Below, in pieces: positions 22,515 through 35,400 of a stretch of DNA of 64,000 nt; the first letter of the stretch is position 1, and each line of letters opens with the position of its first letter. Source of the stretch: Mikania micrantha (taxonomy: Eukaryota > Streptophyta > Magnoliopsida > Asterales > Asteraceae); contig CM018694.1 in NCBI GenBank assembly GCA_009363875.1, positions 28,095,415 through 28,159,414 on the forward strand, read 5' to 3'. The translations under genes were made by a program, and so were the position numbers. Under the pieces are notes generated by a model, which saw only the letters and a list, made by a program, of their open reading frames with translations, was not told where the DNA came from and ran no database searches.

Positions 22515-24193
22515 TTTAGAATATTGTTGTCAATGATAATTAAGCGTTTCACTACATTCACCTTCTATTTAGATTTTGATTTCCACAAATAGATTCATCT
22601 CTGATCTCTTGAGTTCACCATGTATTCATGATTACCCCAAAGCACTTGTAGAAATATAATATTAAATGTTTAATTAAATTAATAATTAAGCATTTAAATA
22701 CAACTAAGACATGATGATTGAGCCTTATTTGACTCAATCAATTAGACTTAGTTGTTGGTGGTTGTCCAAGTTGTACCCTCTCACACGTGGCCCATATCAG
22801 GCATGACCCATAAGGAGTCTACCTGTATGCGTCGGGACTTTCATAATGCCCATATCAGCTTGACTCATTGGTCTACTGTACATGCCGGGACTTGAAGGAT
22901 ATCCTTTGATTCTTGATCTTCTTAGATTCTCTTGATTTCGTTTGATCGTTTAAGTTATGCCCATATAGCTTGACTACACGAGTCTACTATTTATGCCGGG
23001 ACTTTCCGTGTGTTACACATGGTCTAGATTTACATACAACTGACATCCACCTCATGCGGCCACAAGGGCCATTCGGCCTATCTGTGGCCAGGTTCATTCG
23101 GCCGTTCGACCTTGCCAGCTGCAACCCTCTAGATTCGAACTTCAAGGCCGTCTCATGGTGCCTCACTTGTTCCCACTTCGTTCTAAGGTGCTGTGATGTG
23201 TTTCCTATGGCTTAAGATGGGTTAAAAATGGCTAATAAAATAGGCGCCCATGAGGGTTTTCAAAACCCTAAAAACCGAATCAAATCATGAATTTTACCTC
23301 GAATCATATGGATAAAAGCTTAGATCCCTTGTACTTTCGTGATCTACAAACTATGGTGGGCGTTTTGACACCAAAATCACACGATTTCGTGGAGATTTGA
23401 AATAGATATGGCTAGGGTTTTCTAAAGAGAGAAAGAAGAGAGAGAGTGGAACGAGTTTGGGGTTTGGGGCTGGTTGGTGGGGAAGATGGTGACAATAAAT
23501 GTCATCATAAATGATGGTGAAATACCCGGTTATGTCCGGGTTCGTTCGGTTTCTCTCGGTTTCGCGTAAAAGCGTCCGTTTTTCGTCGCTTTCGTAACAA
23601 AACGACTCGGTTTTAAGTGAAAAGTTTATAAAATTATCTTAGGTGGTTATTCCTAGTAAATTAACTAAATATCTTATATTTATTTTAAATTTTCAAAAAT
23701 ATTAATTTTACTGTTTATTATCGAATCATCAGTCGTCGCGCGTATTCGTTCGAATCGTCACCCGTACGAACACGACGATGACTATACTTTTCAATATTGT
23801 TTTCTAATTATCGGATATCATTCAGAACGTTAAACTTTCAGATTTATTCGTACAGATCGTCACCTATACGAAAAATCCGACGATTTAGCATTCACGTAAC
23901 GACATCCGTGTTGTTTTGTTATGTAAAGCCTCACATACATTTATACGTAATAAAATCCTAACAAATAATCACGTGATGGTTCTGTATTGCCAGATAATTA
24001 TCTGACTGATGAACCGTGTTTTCTGAGTTTTGTTTCTCTGTATGATTCTGAATTTGCTCTTTGATAACACAAACTGATAATGATATATGATATGAACATG
24101 ACATAAAATGAAACACGTATAGTTCGTACCTGATTACTGTTCATGGCACTGTTGAGATCACTGTTCCGGTACGATTCCGGCACTGATGTTACA

Positions 24194-24520
24194 ATTGTAG
24201 CTGCTCTTATCCAAGTCACTCCACAACTAAGGCGACCATAGTTAAGATAGAACATGATCAAGAAACAAGCTAGGATGGAACAGAAACCCACTTAATCCTT
24301 GTTGTTTACTTATCTTGTCTGTTTTTATTTTGTAAACATTATTTTTTAGGCTGCTTAGTTGTCATTCTTTTGGTAGATAGTTAGAAAGCTTGGAATCAAA
24401 CAATACTTAACATTATGAAACTTAGTAATGTATTGTGGTTGTTCTTTCAATACTTGTGCATGATTTAACCATTGATCGTCACCGCGCCATGGACTCTGCA
24501 CGCGATTCAGGGGTGTGATA
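24194..24520 (+). repeat. Remnant of E: gag bases and end of 3' LTR
   Basis: 24194-24226 is a short stretch of unclear origin, possibly gag. 24227-24520 aligns with 10577-10873, the last 300 bp of E's 5' LTR, ending GTGTGATA instead of GTATGACA. The join shows that E lost its pol and most of its 3' LTR. Confidence 0.7.
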
Positions 24521-25944
24521 CCGGGCCACCAATAGGATGTCCTCAAATCTTGATACATTTTGTCGGCTCCCGGATGAACTGGATATCGCGACTTATGTGC
24601 CTCATCGTAGATGAGAGTGTGTACTCTTCTGATTTTGGAATCCACATGCGTCCGTTAGAGTACAGAACCCCATCAGATCAAGGTTCTAGTTTACCTTCAA
24701 TCCCGCAATCTAACTGTCTTCAGCTGATTGTTGATCACCACCTATTGTTGTGCAATTCGAATCAGATCTTTTAGGTTCGGTTGTGTGTTGATCTCCATGG
24801 CTCTAACACACATTATTTTGATTGGCTCCTTACGACTTAGAGCATCCGCCACCACATTGGCTTTACACGGATGATAGCAAATCTCATAGTCATAATCAAT
24901 TAATAGCTCAACACAGAGTCTTTGTCGCATGTTGAGCTCCTTCTAATTGAGAATATGTTGAAGGCTCTTGTGGTCCGTGTATATGACACATTTGGTACCG
25001 TAAAGGTAATGTCTCCAAATCTTTAATTCAAAGACCACAGCCCCTAACTCAAGGTCGTGAGTAGTATAATTCTTCTAATGAACCTTAAGCTGTCTTGAAG
25101 AATACGCAATGACCTTGTCTCATTGCATAAGTACACAACCAAGACCAAGGTTTGAAGCATCATAGTAGACAAAGAAGTCATCATTGCCTTCTAGAAAACT
25201 AAGAATAGGGGAGTTGTATAAAATCTGTTTGAGAAGTTGGAATGCATCTTCTTGTTTCTGCATCCATATGAACGCTTGACTTTTCTGGGTCAAAGTCGTG
25301 AGTGTCAAGGCAACCTTCAAAAAGTTCGCGATGAACCTTCGATAGTAACCTGCCAAACACATAAATGAATGGATTTCTGTTGGAGTTGATGGGGTAGTCC
25401 AGTTCTTAATTGTTTTTATCTTCGCTGGATCTACGTGTATCCTATCTTTGATAATAACGTGTCCTGAGAAACGAACCTCCTTTAGCCAAAATTCATATTT
25501 TGAGAATTTGGCATAAAGTTGTTCAGCTCTTAGCAGTTCTAAGATCTTTCTGAGATGACTCTCATGTTCCTATTCTGTCTTAGAATAGATCAATATATCA
25601 TCAATAAAGACGATAACGAATTGATCAAAGTAAGGCCTGCAGACTTGATTCATCAAGTCCATGAACACTGCCGGCACATTAGTCAACCCAAATGGAATAA
25701 CCACGAACTCGTAGTGCCCATATTGAGTCCTAAACGCAATATTTCGAATATCCTCATCATTTACTCTTAATTGATGATACCCAGATCGCAAGTTAATCTT
25801 AGAGAAGCAAGTTGCTCCCTATAATTGATCAAATATATGATCGATCCTGGGAAGAGGATATATGTTCTTGATTTTTAACTTGTTTACCTCACTATAATCG
25901 ATGCACATATGAAACAAATCGTCTTTCTTCTTGAAAAAGAATAC
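24521..25944 (-). pseudogene. RT, RNase H and integrase zinc domain, element H
   Basis: From 25944 down the minus strand: RT from the KKDD region, core at 25570-25791 (SGYHQLRVNDEDIRNIAF, VFIDDILIYSKTE), RNase H at 25120-25362 and 24742-24930 (ANVVADALSRKE), and the integrase zinc region from about 24645 (YDEAHKSRYPVHPGADK). It continues at 7434 across element E. Frames are broken throughout. The first part of RT and all of gag are missing; at 25944 it abuts element I. Confidence 0.75.
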
Positions 25945-28189
25945 CGGGGTGGTACTTGATAGCACAATCATTGGTGCCGTACAGATAGTGTCGCTAGATC
26001 TTAAGCACGAACACCAAGGCTCCCAATTGCAAGTCGTGGGTTGTGTAGTTTTTCTCGTGCACCTTCAGCTGTCGTGACGCATAAGCTATAACTTTCTCGC
26101 GTTGCATTAACACGCAACCGAGTCCTTGTTTGGAGGCGTCCCAATATGCTATGAAGTCGTCACATCCCTCAGGTAGGGATAAGATGGCGCACTGCACAAC
26201 TTCTGCTTCAACAGACTGAAAGCATATTCCTGTTTCTCTCCCCATTCGAATTTCTTGTCTTTAGGCGTCAGGGAGGTTAGTGATTGTGCGATCTTCGAGA
26301 ACCCCTCGATAAACCGCTTGTAGTACCCTGCCAACCCTAGGAATTGTCTCACCTCGGTTGGAGTCTTGGGTGCTTCCCAGTTCTTAATGGCCTCAATCTT
26401 GGCTGGTCTACATGTATTCCCTTCTCGTTGACCACGTGTCCAAGAAACTGGACTTCGCAAATCCAAAAGTCTCATTTGGAGAATTCCGCGTATAGCTGCT
26501 CAGTCTTCAATAGCTCCAAGACAAGCCTTAGGTGTTTAGCATGCTCTTCCTGATTCTTGGAGTAAATCAGGATGTCGTCAATGAACACGATTACGAATTT
26601 GTCGAGGTATGGCTTGCACACACGATTCAGGAGATCCATGAATACGGCTGGTGCATTGGTCAGTCCAAAAGGCATGACCAAGAATTCGTAATGCCCATAT
26701 CGTGTCCTAAAGGTTGTCTTGGGAATATCATCTTCCTGTATCCTCAGTTGATGGTAACCGGATCTCAAATCGATCTTCGAATACTAGCTTGACCCTTGCA
26801 ATTGGTCAAACAAATCGTCTATTCATGGTAAAGGGTATCGATTCTTGATCATCACTTTGTTCAGTTCTCGGTAGTCGATGCACATTCTGAAAGATCCGTC
26901 TTTCTTCTTTACAAACAAAACCAGTGCTCCCCATGGTGAGAAGCTCGGTCTGATAAATCCTTTATCTAACAACTCTTGCAGTTGATTAGACAGTTTTTAC
27001 ATTTCAGTTGGGGCCAATCGATATGGTGCTTTAGCTATTCGTGCGGCTCCTGGTGTTAGATCTATCTGAAACTTGACTTGTCGCTTTGGCGGTAATCCAG
27101 GTAGATCTTCGAGAAAGACTTCGGGGAAATCACGGACAACGTCAATGTCTTCTATTCTCCTTTCCTTCTTCGGTTGTTTCATGATGAGAGCTAGTATCGC
27201 TGGATATCCCTTTTGCAGATATTTTCTAGCCTTCATGCATGACATGATATTCAGTGTGATTCCCCGTAGTTCACCCTATATAGAGATCTGGCATCCATTT
27301 GGCAACGTAACTCGAACTATCTTCTCGTTGCACACAATCTCGGCTTTGTTAGCAGATAACCAATCCAATCCAACCACCACGTCGAAGCTCCCGAGAGTTA
27401 CCGGCATCAGGTCGATCTCAAGTTCATGATCCACCAACACTAAGGCGCATCCTTTGAAGATGTGTTGTGTCTCAATCAGCTTGCCGTCGGCTAACTCTAC
27501 GGAGTACTTATAGTCTAGTGGTGTTGGGGTAATGTTAAACAGTTTACTAAATTTGCTAGAGTTAAAGCTCCTATCAGAACCGGTATCAAATAATATACTA
27601 GCAAAGACATTATTTAAAAGGAACGGACTGGTAACGATGTTAGGGTCATCTTTAGCTTCTCCAGACCCAATGACAAATGCCCTGCCCCAAGCCGGATGGC
27701 TTCCTGCTTTCTTGTTTTGCGGGCAGTCTCGGCACATGTGACCCGGCTTTCTGTAGGTGAAGCATCCGCTCAGAGTATCATTTTTGTTTGCATTCGGGCT
27801 CGGGTTCGGGTTCATGTTTGAGCAGCATTCTTTGGCTAGATGCCCATTTCTCCCACAGTTGGTACACTTGTCCCTTTTTCATGGGCCGAAGTGATGATAC
27901 AAGCAGTTATTGCACTTGGGGTTGTTGCCCCGGTATCCCCCTTTGCCTTGGGCATCAGATTGTGAAGCAGTGAAAACTTTGGCCGGTGCTGGGTGATGTT
28001 GGGTTGCTTGATGAGGTGAGAAAGTCCCGTTACTGCATGGTTTCTTGGGGTTTCAAGTGCTCACCCATCTTCAGCAGCTTGCCCTAGGCTACTGCATGGT
28101 CAGTTAGTTTATGAGCTAAGTGGATAGTTGGCTGAATGAGTGTGGGGTCGGAAGCAGCGTTGTTGTTCTAGTGAACGGTTTGTTGTTCG
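25945..28189 (-). pseudogene. gag zinc knuckle to RNase H, element I
   Basis: Order on the minus strand: end of capsid and CCHC regions (28189-27700), protease in 27276-27815 (CFTYRKPGHMCRDC knuckle, FDTGSDRSF, VVGLDWLSANKAEI), RT start at 26997-27245, RT core at 26472-26768 (FVIVFIDDILIYSK), RNase H at 25994-26475. About 120 bp of RNase H is deleted near 25975, and the sequence then jumps into H's RT. The LTR at 28190 is probably its own, with gag N-terminus, leader and primer site deleted. Confidence 0.75.
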
Positions 28190-29892
28190 CCCTTAGCGGT
28201 TACCCATATCACATAGGTGTTATGAGTTCATGTTCACGCTCGTGTTGGTCTCACTAGACCGTATTTGTGTCCAAACAACTCTTACTTGTTGTGTTGGTCG
28301 TGTTGACCGTGTTTGACTTAATGACCCGTTGGTGACTCATGTTTAGTTTAAGTGATCGTTCAACGTGTTTTTAGTGTCATGTGGTAGGTCCAAGCACATA
28401 AGTTACGTTCGCATGATAACTTACTATTTATAGTAAGTTTCCAATTTAGGAAAGTTTCTATTCTAACAAGTTCATATAAAATTCACTTGTTTATCTATCC
28501 TATATGATCATGTTATCACATAGCATTTAGTCACACATAGTTATATAATAACATTTCTCGTTTAAAAGTTTCTATTTATAGAAAGTTGCAACAAGTATAC
28601 ATTTTTCATCAAACCTAATAAATCAAACTTATCTAATATCAATATCTTTGATCCAAATAATCATTTAAGCACCCTTGCTATAACTAACACACCGTTATTC
28701 ATTGATTTCTTATAATAAAGTTACTATTTATAGTAACTTATGTTAAAACTTCTATTTCAATGATTCCATTAAATCAAAAACACCTAATATTATCATATTA
28801 AGTTCAACTAACCATTTAAGCATGAAAATCATGTCAAGTTCATCATTCTTCAAACACTTGTAACTTAAAAGTTACTATATTTAGTAATAATGGTGTAAAT
28901 CACATTTTATAACCATTTTATCAAACCAATACCCCAAAAATCATCATTTTAATCATAGATAACCATCTTTAAACACATGCATGTCCTCATTTCATCACTT
29001 ATCAACATTTTGTAACATAAAAGTTACTAAAAATAGCAATATGCCCAAATCATCATCTTTTGATCGTAACTATCACAATGTTCATCATCTACTACTCAAA
29101 TATCATCAACAAACACTTATTTATACTCAAAATGACCTAAATCATTATAGATCATGCATGCACGTCATAAGAAATCACTATTTTCATCTTTATGAACAAA
29201 ATGACTATTTTATCATAACAACATCATCATGGATCATCCCAAATCATCAAATAAATCGTAAAAACAATAAATCACAGATCTAGAGGAGTAAAATTTCGTG
29301 CATGTGAAGTGTGAGTGGTTGCATGTGGCCTTAGAAGCTTGCATGTGGGTTTTATGATCTTGCATGTGTGTGTTTTGATGATTTTGTGCAAATGGAACAT
29401 AGGAACTACCTTCTAAGCTCCAAATCTACTGAGATAGCAACTTTCTAATCCTTAAGAACCCCTAGAATAGTGATCTCTAGCAGAAGCAAGTGATGGTCAT
29501 GGAGAGAACAGGCTTCCCAAACTTCCTTCTTGCTCCAATGGCTTCCCAAAGCTTTTATGTGGCTTCAAATGTCAACAATGGAGGTTTTCTAGGTTGAGTG
29601 TAATAGTAGTTTTAGCCTCTGCGACTCCCAGGCGTACCGCCTAGCGAGCGCACGCGAGGCCAAGCGTAGCACCTGTATTAAAATAATCCGGATATTTCAG
29701 TAACGTTCGTTAAACAAGACACGTGTGTGCCTTTTCCGATTATTCCTCGAATTATCGCCTCATTGTTCATGTTTGGACTGTTGTGCCACGTGTCACATTA
29801 AATTAACTAATTCTAGTGTCACGTAAGTAATAATAATATAAATTATTATTAAAATAAATAAAATGCTGGCCTGAAAAATACGAGCTGTCACA
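28190..29892 (-). repeat. Truncated LTR, probably 5' LTR of element I
   Basis: It begins on the minus strand TGTGACAGCTCG at 29892, inside the RT region of G2. Its interior resembles B's LTR (TGTTGGTGACTC-like phrases, repeated GGAAACTTTCC-like words around 28430-28900). A palindrome AGGCG-GTA-CGCCT lies at 29642-29630 on the minus strand. It stops without a recognisable CA end at about 28190. The frames inside, such as 28981-29283, are AT-rich and unconvincing as genes. Confidence 0.6.
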
Positions 29893-31669
29893 GGAGCTCC
29901 CCATGGTGAGTAGCTCGTTCTAATGAACACTTTGTCTAGAAGCTCTTGAAGCTCACTAGATAGATCTTGCATCTCAGACGATGCTAATCTGTATGGAGAC
30001 TTCGCAATTGGGTTCACTCCATGGACGAGATCTATCCTAAACTCCACTTGCCGAACCGGTGGTAGTCCCAGCAACTCTTCTAGGTATACTTCTGGATATT
30101 CTCTGATGACCGATACATCTTTAACCATCGGTTTCTCTGGTTTCTTCTCCACTACATGTGCCAGAAATGCACAGTATTGCGTTTTCAATTACTTATGCGC
30201 TTTGATGAAAGACACTACCTTCAATCTGCGACATGGCTTCTCGCCGTACACTGGCATCTTTTCGCCAGACGGTAAAGGAATTCAAAGTATTTTCTCCAAA
30301 CAGACGACTTCGACATTATGGTTTGATAGCCAATCCATTCCAATGACGACCTCAAAACTTCCGAGTGTCATAGGAATGAGATTAACGATGAATGAATGGT
30401 CGTTTAGCATAAGTTTACAACCATGAAGTATTGAATTCACAAGTATGTTCTTACCATCAGCTACTTCTACTGTATATGGAGTAGCAAGTACTCATGGTTG
30501 TATGTCAAATAATGATGCAATGGTGGTAGAGACAAAACTCATGTCTACACCGGTATCAAATAGTATAGAAACATAACGATTATTGATGAGAAATGCACCT
30601 GTGATGACTATCGGCTCCTCACGTGATTAAGTGGCTCCATTGACAAAAGCACGAGCAGCAGCAGAGTAGTTGTTGAGATGAGGATATTGATTTCAGATAT
30701 GTGTTTCTGCTCCCGCCTGTGATAGCAGAAACTACTGCGGTTGTGGTGGCAGCAAGGTTTGTGGCATGACACATTGTCACTAGGTGCCCGTACCTTCCAC
30801 ACTTAGTACACTATCGGCATGGAAGGGTAGAGAGATGATGATACTGGCACATTGTGCAAAGTGGATGGTGTTTGATGGTCTTTTGTTTCTTCTTCTTTGG
30901 TTATTGTTTAGGCTTCTTCATTTCATCAGCTTTAGCCCCCTTGAATCCCTTCCTGTGAAGTAATCCAACTTTGACATACTCATCAGTCAGAGTAGCACTC
31001 AGATGAATAGCCGCTTCAAGAGTGATGGGATTGCTTCCCATGACATTACCCCTGATCAGTAAGGGTAATCCTTCAATGTACTTCTCTATCTTAAGAGACA
31101 GAGGATTAACCAGATGTGGTACCAGCACACACAACTCATGGAACCGAGTTGTGTATTTTGTGTTCTCCCCGCTATCTTGCACGAGGCTCCACATCTATGC
31201 TTCTAGCTTCTTCAGCTCATGGTGACGGAAGACTTGTTCCATAAGAAGTTTTTTAATGTCTTCCCAAGGTAGGGATAAAGCTACCTTTCTGCCCCTGGTT
31301 TCTTCACGGCATTCCACTAGGTAAGAGCGCCCTTATGAAAAGTGCTAGCTACCATTTTAACCTTCCAATTTTCAAGAAAACCCGTATAATCAAGTATATC
31401 CTCGATGCATTTGATCCCTTATAGCAGACTCGTAGCTCCCTCATCTCCCGAGTACATCGGGGGTTTAGCATCGTTGAACTGCTTAAAGGTGAAGTTTGCA
31501 GTTCTAGCGTTAATGGTGTTGGAGTTGTTTGTTGTTGTATCACTACAGCTTCCTCACAGATTGTTGGTGATATCAGTAACCATACCCAGAAGCGGGTCAG
31601 TAACGTGAAGTTAAACAATTGAATTACAAGATAATCTTGTAATATTCTCATACAGCTGGTATTATTATT
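29893..31669 (-). pseudogene. gag, protease and RT start, element G2
   Basis: G2 is a relative of E. Capsid parts are at 31240-31620 and 30901-31194 (YTTRFHELCVLVPHL, KIEKYIEGLPLLI), a decayed knuckle region at 30640-30860, protease at 30240-30620, and the RT start at 29893-30188 (VIREYPEVY, LVHGVNPIAKSPYRLA, SPWGAP). It is cut at 29892 by the LTR of I. On the right it is cut at 31669 by element D and resumes as leader at 43292. Confidence 0.75.
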
Positions 31670-32353
31670 TGTTGAAACAAAGACCTGGAGAGGCTGTTTA
31701 ACCAAGAACAAATACTTTAGACACTTGGTCAAAGCTTTGGTATTAGCTCCCTCTTGAGTTTTGCACAAAGTTATTTTCGTTGTTTAGTTTCTTGCTAGAG
31801 AGAAGAACAGAAAGAAAGCACAAGGAATTTTGGGGGAAGTAATTCATTTTACTCAGAGAATGTTGGGACTTAAATACCCAACATTCAGAGATACAAGACA
31901 AGAAATAATAAGACAAATAGCTGACACTATTACAGACACTGAATCATCAGACTAGTACAAATACAAAGTCAACAACAACGGAAAAAAGAGTCTTCAGGAG
32001 TCTTCAGGTCTTCCGAGGTTGAGACAGTTGTGCTGAGGCTCGGTGGTTATTCTTTCCGAAGATGTTCATCGGAAGCTGATTAAACAATCAGTTATTTCAG
32101 AATAGGAGATCGTCTTCCGAATCATTTGATGTCTTCCGATGCAATGGTTGTCTTCCGAAGGTATCATGGTCAGCTAATGTCTTCCGAAGTAGAGAAGTTC
32201 AGCAGTAGTTCTTTCTGGCGAATCTTCCACTATTGATCTTCGGATACTGAAGCTGTTCTTCATCGGAAGAGGAGTATCCATGGTTGGTCAATCCGCGGTT
32301 TATTTATTTGTCTGGCTTCAGTAGTTTTGCTCATCAGTCCTTATTTTCCAACA
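31670..32353 (-). repeat. 3' LTR of element D (684 bp)
   Basis: It matches 42987-43291 at both ends and keeps about 380 bp that the other LTR lacks. It contains repeated TTCCGA/TCGGAA words between 31990 and 32290. Confidence 0.8.
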
Positions 32354-32365
32354 ATCTCCCTCTGG
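32354..32365 (-). other. Polypurine tract of element D
   Basis: The minus strand reads CCAGAGGGAGAT directly before the LTR start TGTTGG. Confidence 0.7.
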
Positions 32366-32451
32366 ACTGATGAAGCCAAAACCATTTATTTTTGTTTTAA
32401 AGCCAGACCTATTTTATTTCTAAGAGTTCAAACATAGTTCAGAACTTCATA

Positions 32452-35400
32452 TTATGTATCAGCATTATCCAGATTCATGTGCTGCAGTTCCTTCAGATCA
32501 TTATTTCGTAGGGTGAGAATTTCATCCCAATTTGAGAAGAAAGTTCTTGAACCATTATATCTTTTAATGATCATGCTCTTGGAGATAGAGTCATATAACC
32601 ATCTTTTTATTCTGGTTCTGGAGTTTTTGATATGAGGAGGCTGGGATTTAGAAGGTAGACCCAAAGGAAGAGGAGCTCCAGGCGGCCAGTGTATTATTTC
32701 TCTTCTTTTGACTTGATCATTTGAATTAAGTACCTACTTTGCTACAGCATGCTGATGAGGCTCGTAATGCCTCAGAAGATCACGAAGAATTTCCTTATCA
32801 ACATCAACCCAGGGTCTGAAGTGACTTCTTTCCAAAGCTCAAGATGATCACTGTTCTCTCTTTTGAACTTTGACCATTCATCAAACAAAACATCATCTAT
32901 CCATCTTGTTATTGTGTTCTTTGGTCCCCATTGATTTTGGATGAGGATGTGTTTTATTCTTCTTCTCTGCTCAATGGTCTTTTTCTTCTTGACTTCTGCC
33001 TTTATTCTTTTGGATAAAACCTCAACTTCATTTTCGAGGCTTGTAATATCCCAGTTGCTGAAGTTTTCTACTTTGTACTTCCCTTCATCTAGCAGAAACT
33101 TGATCAATTGCCCCCTCCCAGCCTGATAGGTTTTATCTTGCTGCTGATCCATCAAGGCAATTTGTTCCTGATAGGTCTTTGCCAGCTCATCTTCTGAGAG
33201 ACCAGTGCCTTCTAGACCGGCTAGGATCTTATTTTCTTTCTCCATTTCTTTATGTTTTGTCTCTTGAAGGTCTTTATCAGAGGGGAAAGTCCTTACAGGA
33301 GAATAGGATTCCTTTATTCGAGAAGTTTGTGATTTCTCAGCATCTGCTGACTTTATTGGTGAAGGAGCTGTGATAGTTTTGGGCAGGTCAGACTCATCAT
33401 CAGCCAATATGAGCCTTCTCTTTCTTGAGATAAGAGAGGCAATGGGCTGATCATCATTTAAGTCTGAGCTAGATTCTTGAGCAGGGGTTAGAATTTTTTG
33501 AGGTTTGTTATTGGGGGTTTTGGTTTTTCTGGCCACACTATTTTGCTTTCTTGAGAAAGACTGAGTGATTATTGGGGCTTGTTTTTGGTCAATTTTGGAG
33601 GCATTGAGAGTAGTAAGAAGGGTGGTATGTGAGGATTGTTCTAGGAGGGTTTGAGAAGCCAAATTTGGAGAAAGGGTAGGTGAGATTTCTTTATTTGTGT
33701 GTATGGGTGAAGAAGGGATAGATATGGTGGGAGAGATTTGTTTAGGAAAGATGGGGCTATGCTCAGATTGGACAGAACCAGTTGGAATCGGTATATCCTG
33801 AGTAGTTGAGGCAAAAGAAGATGGGGCAGCGGTTGTGGGCTTTATTGGCTCAGTGGGAGCTGATTTGGAGGGTTTGGGTTTCCTGGATACTCCAGATGTT
33901 CCAGTGTTTATTTGAGCTTCAGCTTCCCTTTGCTTCTGCTTAGAGCTAGCCTTAGCAGCTTCAGTCTGAAACTGCTGATCCAATGCTGCTTTGAGGACTG
34001 CCTCCTGATTTTTCAATCTTTTTTCCTTCATCTGCTCAGTTTTGTCTTCTGCCCTCTTGGCAGCTTGGGCAGCAGACAAGAGCCGTTCTGTCTCCCTCTT
34101 TTTGGCTTCATCAGCCTGTTCCTTGAACTAGGGAGAAGGAGGAGCAATCCCTGTAAGAGACTCTAGAAAACGAGTATGGTTAGATACTTCATGTTGTAGA
34201 GAGGAGACTTTGGAATCTACTGAAATTTTCAGTAGATCCAGTTGTATCTTTTGAGTTGTGAGGAAATTTGTGGTAAAGTTTTTAAGCAGGGTGGTGAGAT
34301 GGGCAGTAAGAAGTGGGTTTAACACTTCTTGAAAAGCATGGGCTGATAAGGTAGGGGCGGTGGAAGTGGGTGGAATGTGGGGGTTATCTTCAAGTGAAGG
34401 TGCCTGCATTGGGATGGATTTGGGTTGCAGGGCTTGGTTATTCAAGACTGTTGTGACTAACTCAGTGGGTTTGGTCACATCAGCCTGAATATGAGCAGTA
34501 GAATCCGTCAACTCCTTTAATTTAAGATATGATTTGTCCATCCCTTTACGGATATCATCCGAATCCCTGACTAGTGAGTCAGTTTTATCATGACCTAAGT
34601 CTATCTCAGTAATGTCATGGACCCCTTTTTCTTAGTTTCGGGGATTTCCTGCCTCAGTTTCAAGAACTTCATGGGCTATTGCCATACATGGAGTCTTATT
34701 GCCTGATCCATTCAGATGAGATCCCATTGGGTTCTCATGTGAGATGGATGCTCCAGACATATGATCAAGATGTCTAAATGGACTGGACATCCTGATTTCA
34801 TCCTCTTCTTGAGATTGATGAGTTTGAGCAAGGGTTTGATATGGCTGTTCCTCTATTGGTGAAGGTGGAGGAGAACCAAGTTGCTCAAAGAAAGAATCAA
34901 TTTCATGGAGAAGATGGGTAAGACAGTGAGGGGATTTTTGTGGAGAAGAAGCAGAGGTGTCCTTGGGAGATTGGACTGCCATCTGAGTGTCAAGTGACAC
35001 TTCAGTGGTTAGATAGGGTTCCCTTAGAAGTACAACATCATCCTGTTGAGAGGATTGATGAGGAGCTGGATGGGGTAGAGATTCTTGATGCATCTGTGAG
35101 GATGGAACAGATGTATCCAATTGTCCAGTGGGGACATACACATGTTCAGGGATCTCATCTTCCTGAACAGTCTTTTTGGGCTTTTTAGGTTTAGAGGCTT
35201 TGGTAGAGGTTTTTCTTTCTGGCTGGTACCTTTACAGGTGTGGAAGAAGAGGTGGATGTGGGTTCACCAAGGATGGGTGTCTCCTCAGTGTCATCCATGT
35301 GTCTAGCTTCAGTGTTCAACCTAGTGAACACTTGTTTGTCATTGCTTTTGACAGTAGAAAGAGGAGCAATATGAAAGAACTGAAGAAGATCAAGAAACTT

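Larger units (their letters stand above)
13144..24193 (-). mobile_element. Element F: decayed full-length chromovirus inside E
   Basis: Reading the minus strand: 5' LTR (24193-21728), primer site, gag, zinc knuckle/protease, RT, RNase H, integrase, chromodomain, palindrome and polypurine tract, 3' LTR (16882-13144). All domains are present but in broken frames. Flanks ACTGC (13139-13143) and ATTGT (24194-24198) may be a target duplication altered by two C-to-T changes; this is weak evidence. The two LTRs have suffered different internal deletions. Confidence 0.8.
21728..24193 (-). repeat. 5' LTR of element F (2466 bp)
   Basis: It matches 13144-16882 closely but lacks about 1.5 kb: its sequence jumps at 23051 from the equivalent of 14460 to that of 15974. 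The lost part includes the predicted splice donor and the CGAAT array. It retains about 280 bp near 23810-24075 that the other LTR lost. Confidence 0.8.
7435..24520 (+). mobile_element. Element E: Gypsy element in H, interrupted by F
   Basis: It comprises a 5' LTR (7435-10873), primer site, long leader, partial gag (12294-13143), the nested element F, a few gag bases, and the last 294 bp of the 3' LTR (24227-24520). The pol region and most of the 3' LTR are deleted. Flanks CCAGG (7430-7434) and CCGGG (24521-24525) look like a 5-bp target duplication with one change, and H's integrase reads across the join. The 3' LTR piece matches 10577-10873 closely. Confidence 0.7.

Noticed and set aside
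28981..29283. 100-codon plus-strand frame
   Set aside because: Very AT-rich, His/Asn/Ile-biased composition in LTR sequence; no counterpart in related LTRs.
32772..34079. Host coiled-coil gene on the minus strand
   Set aside because: It lies between the pol gene and 3' LTR of D on the same strand, with sister frames before and after, so it belongs to the element.
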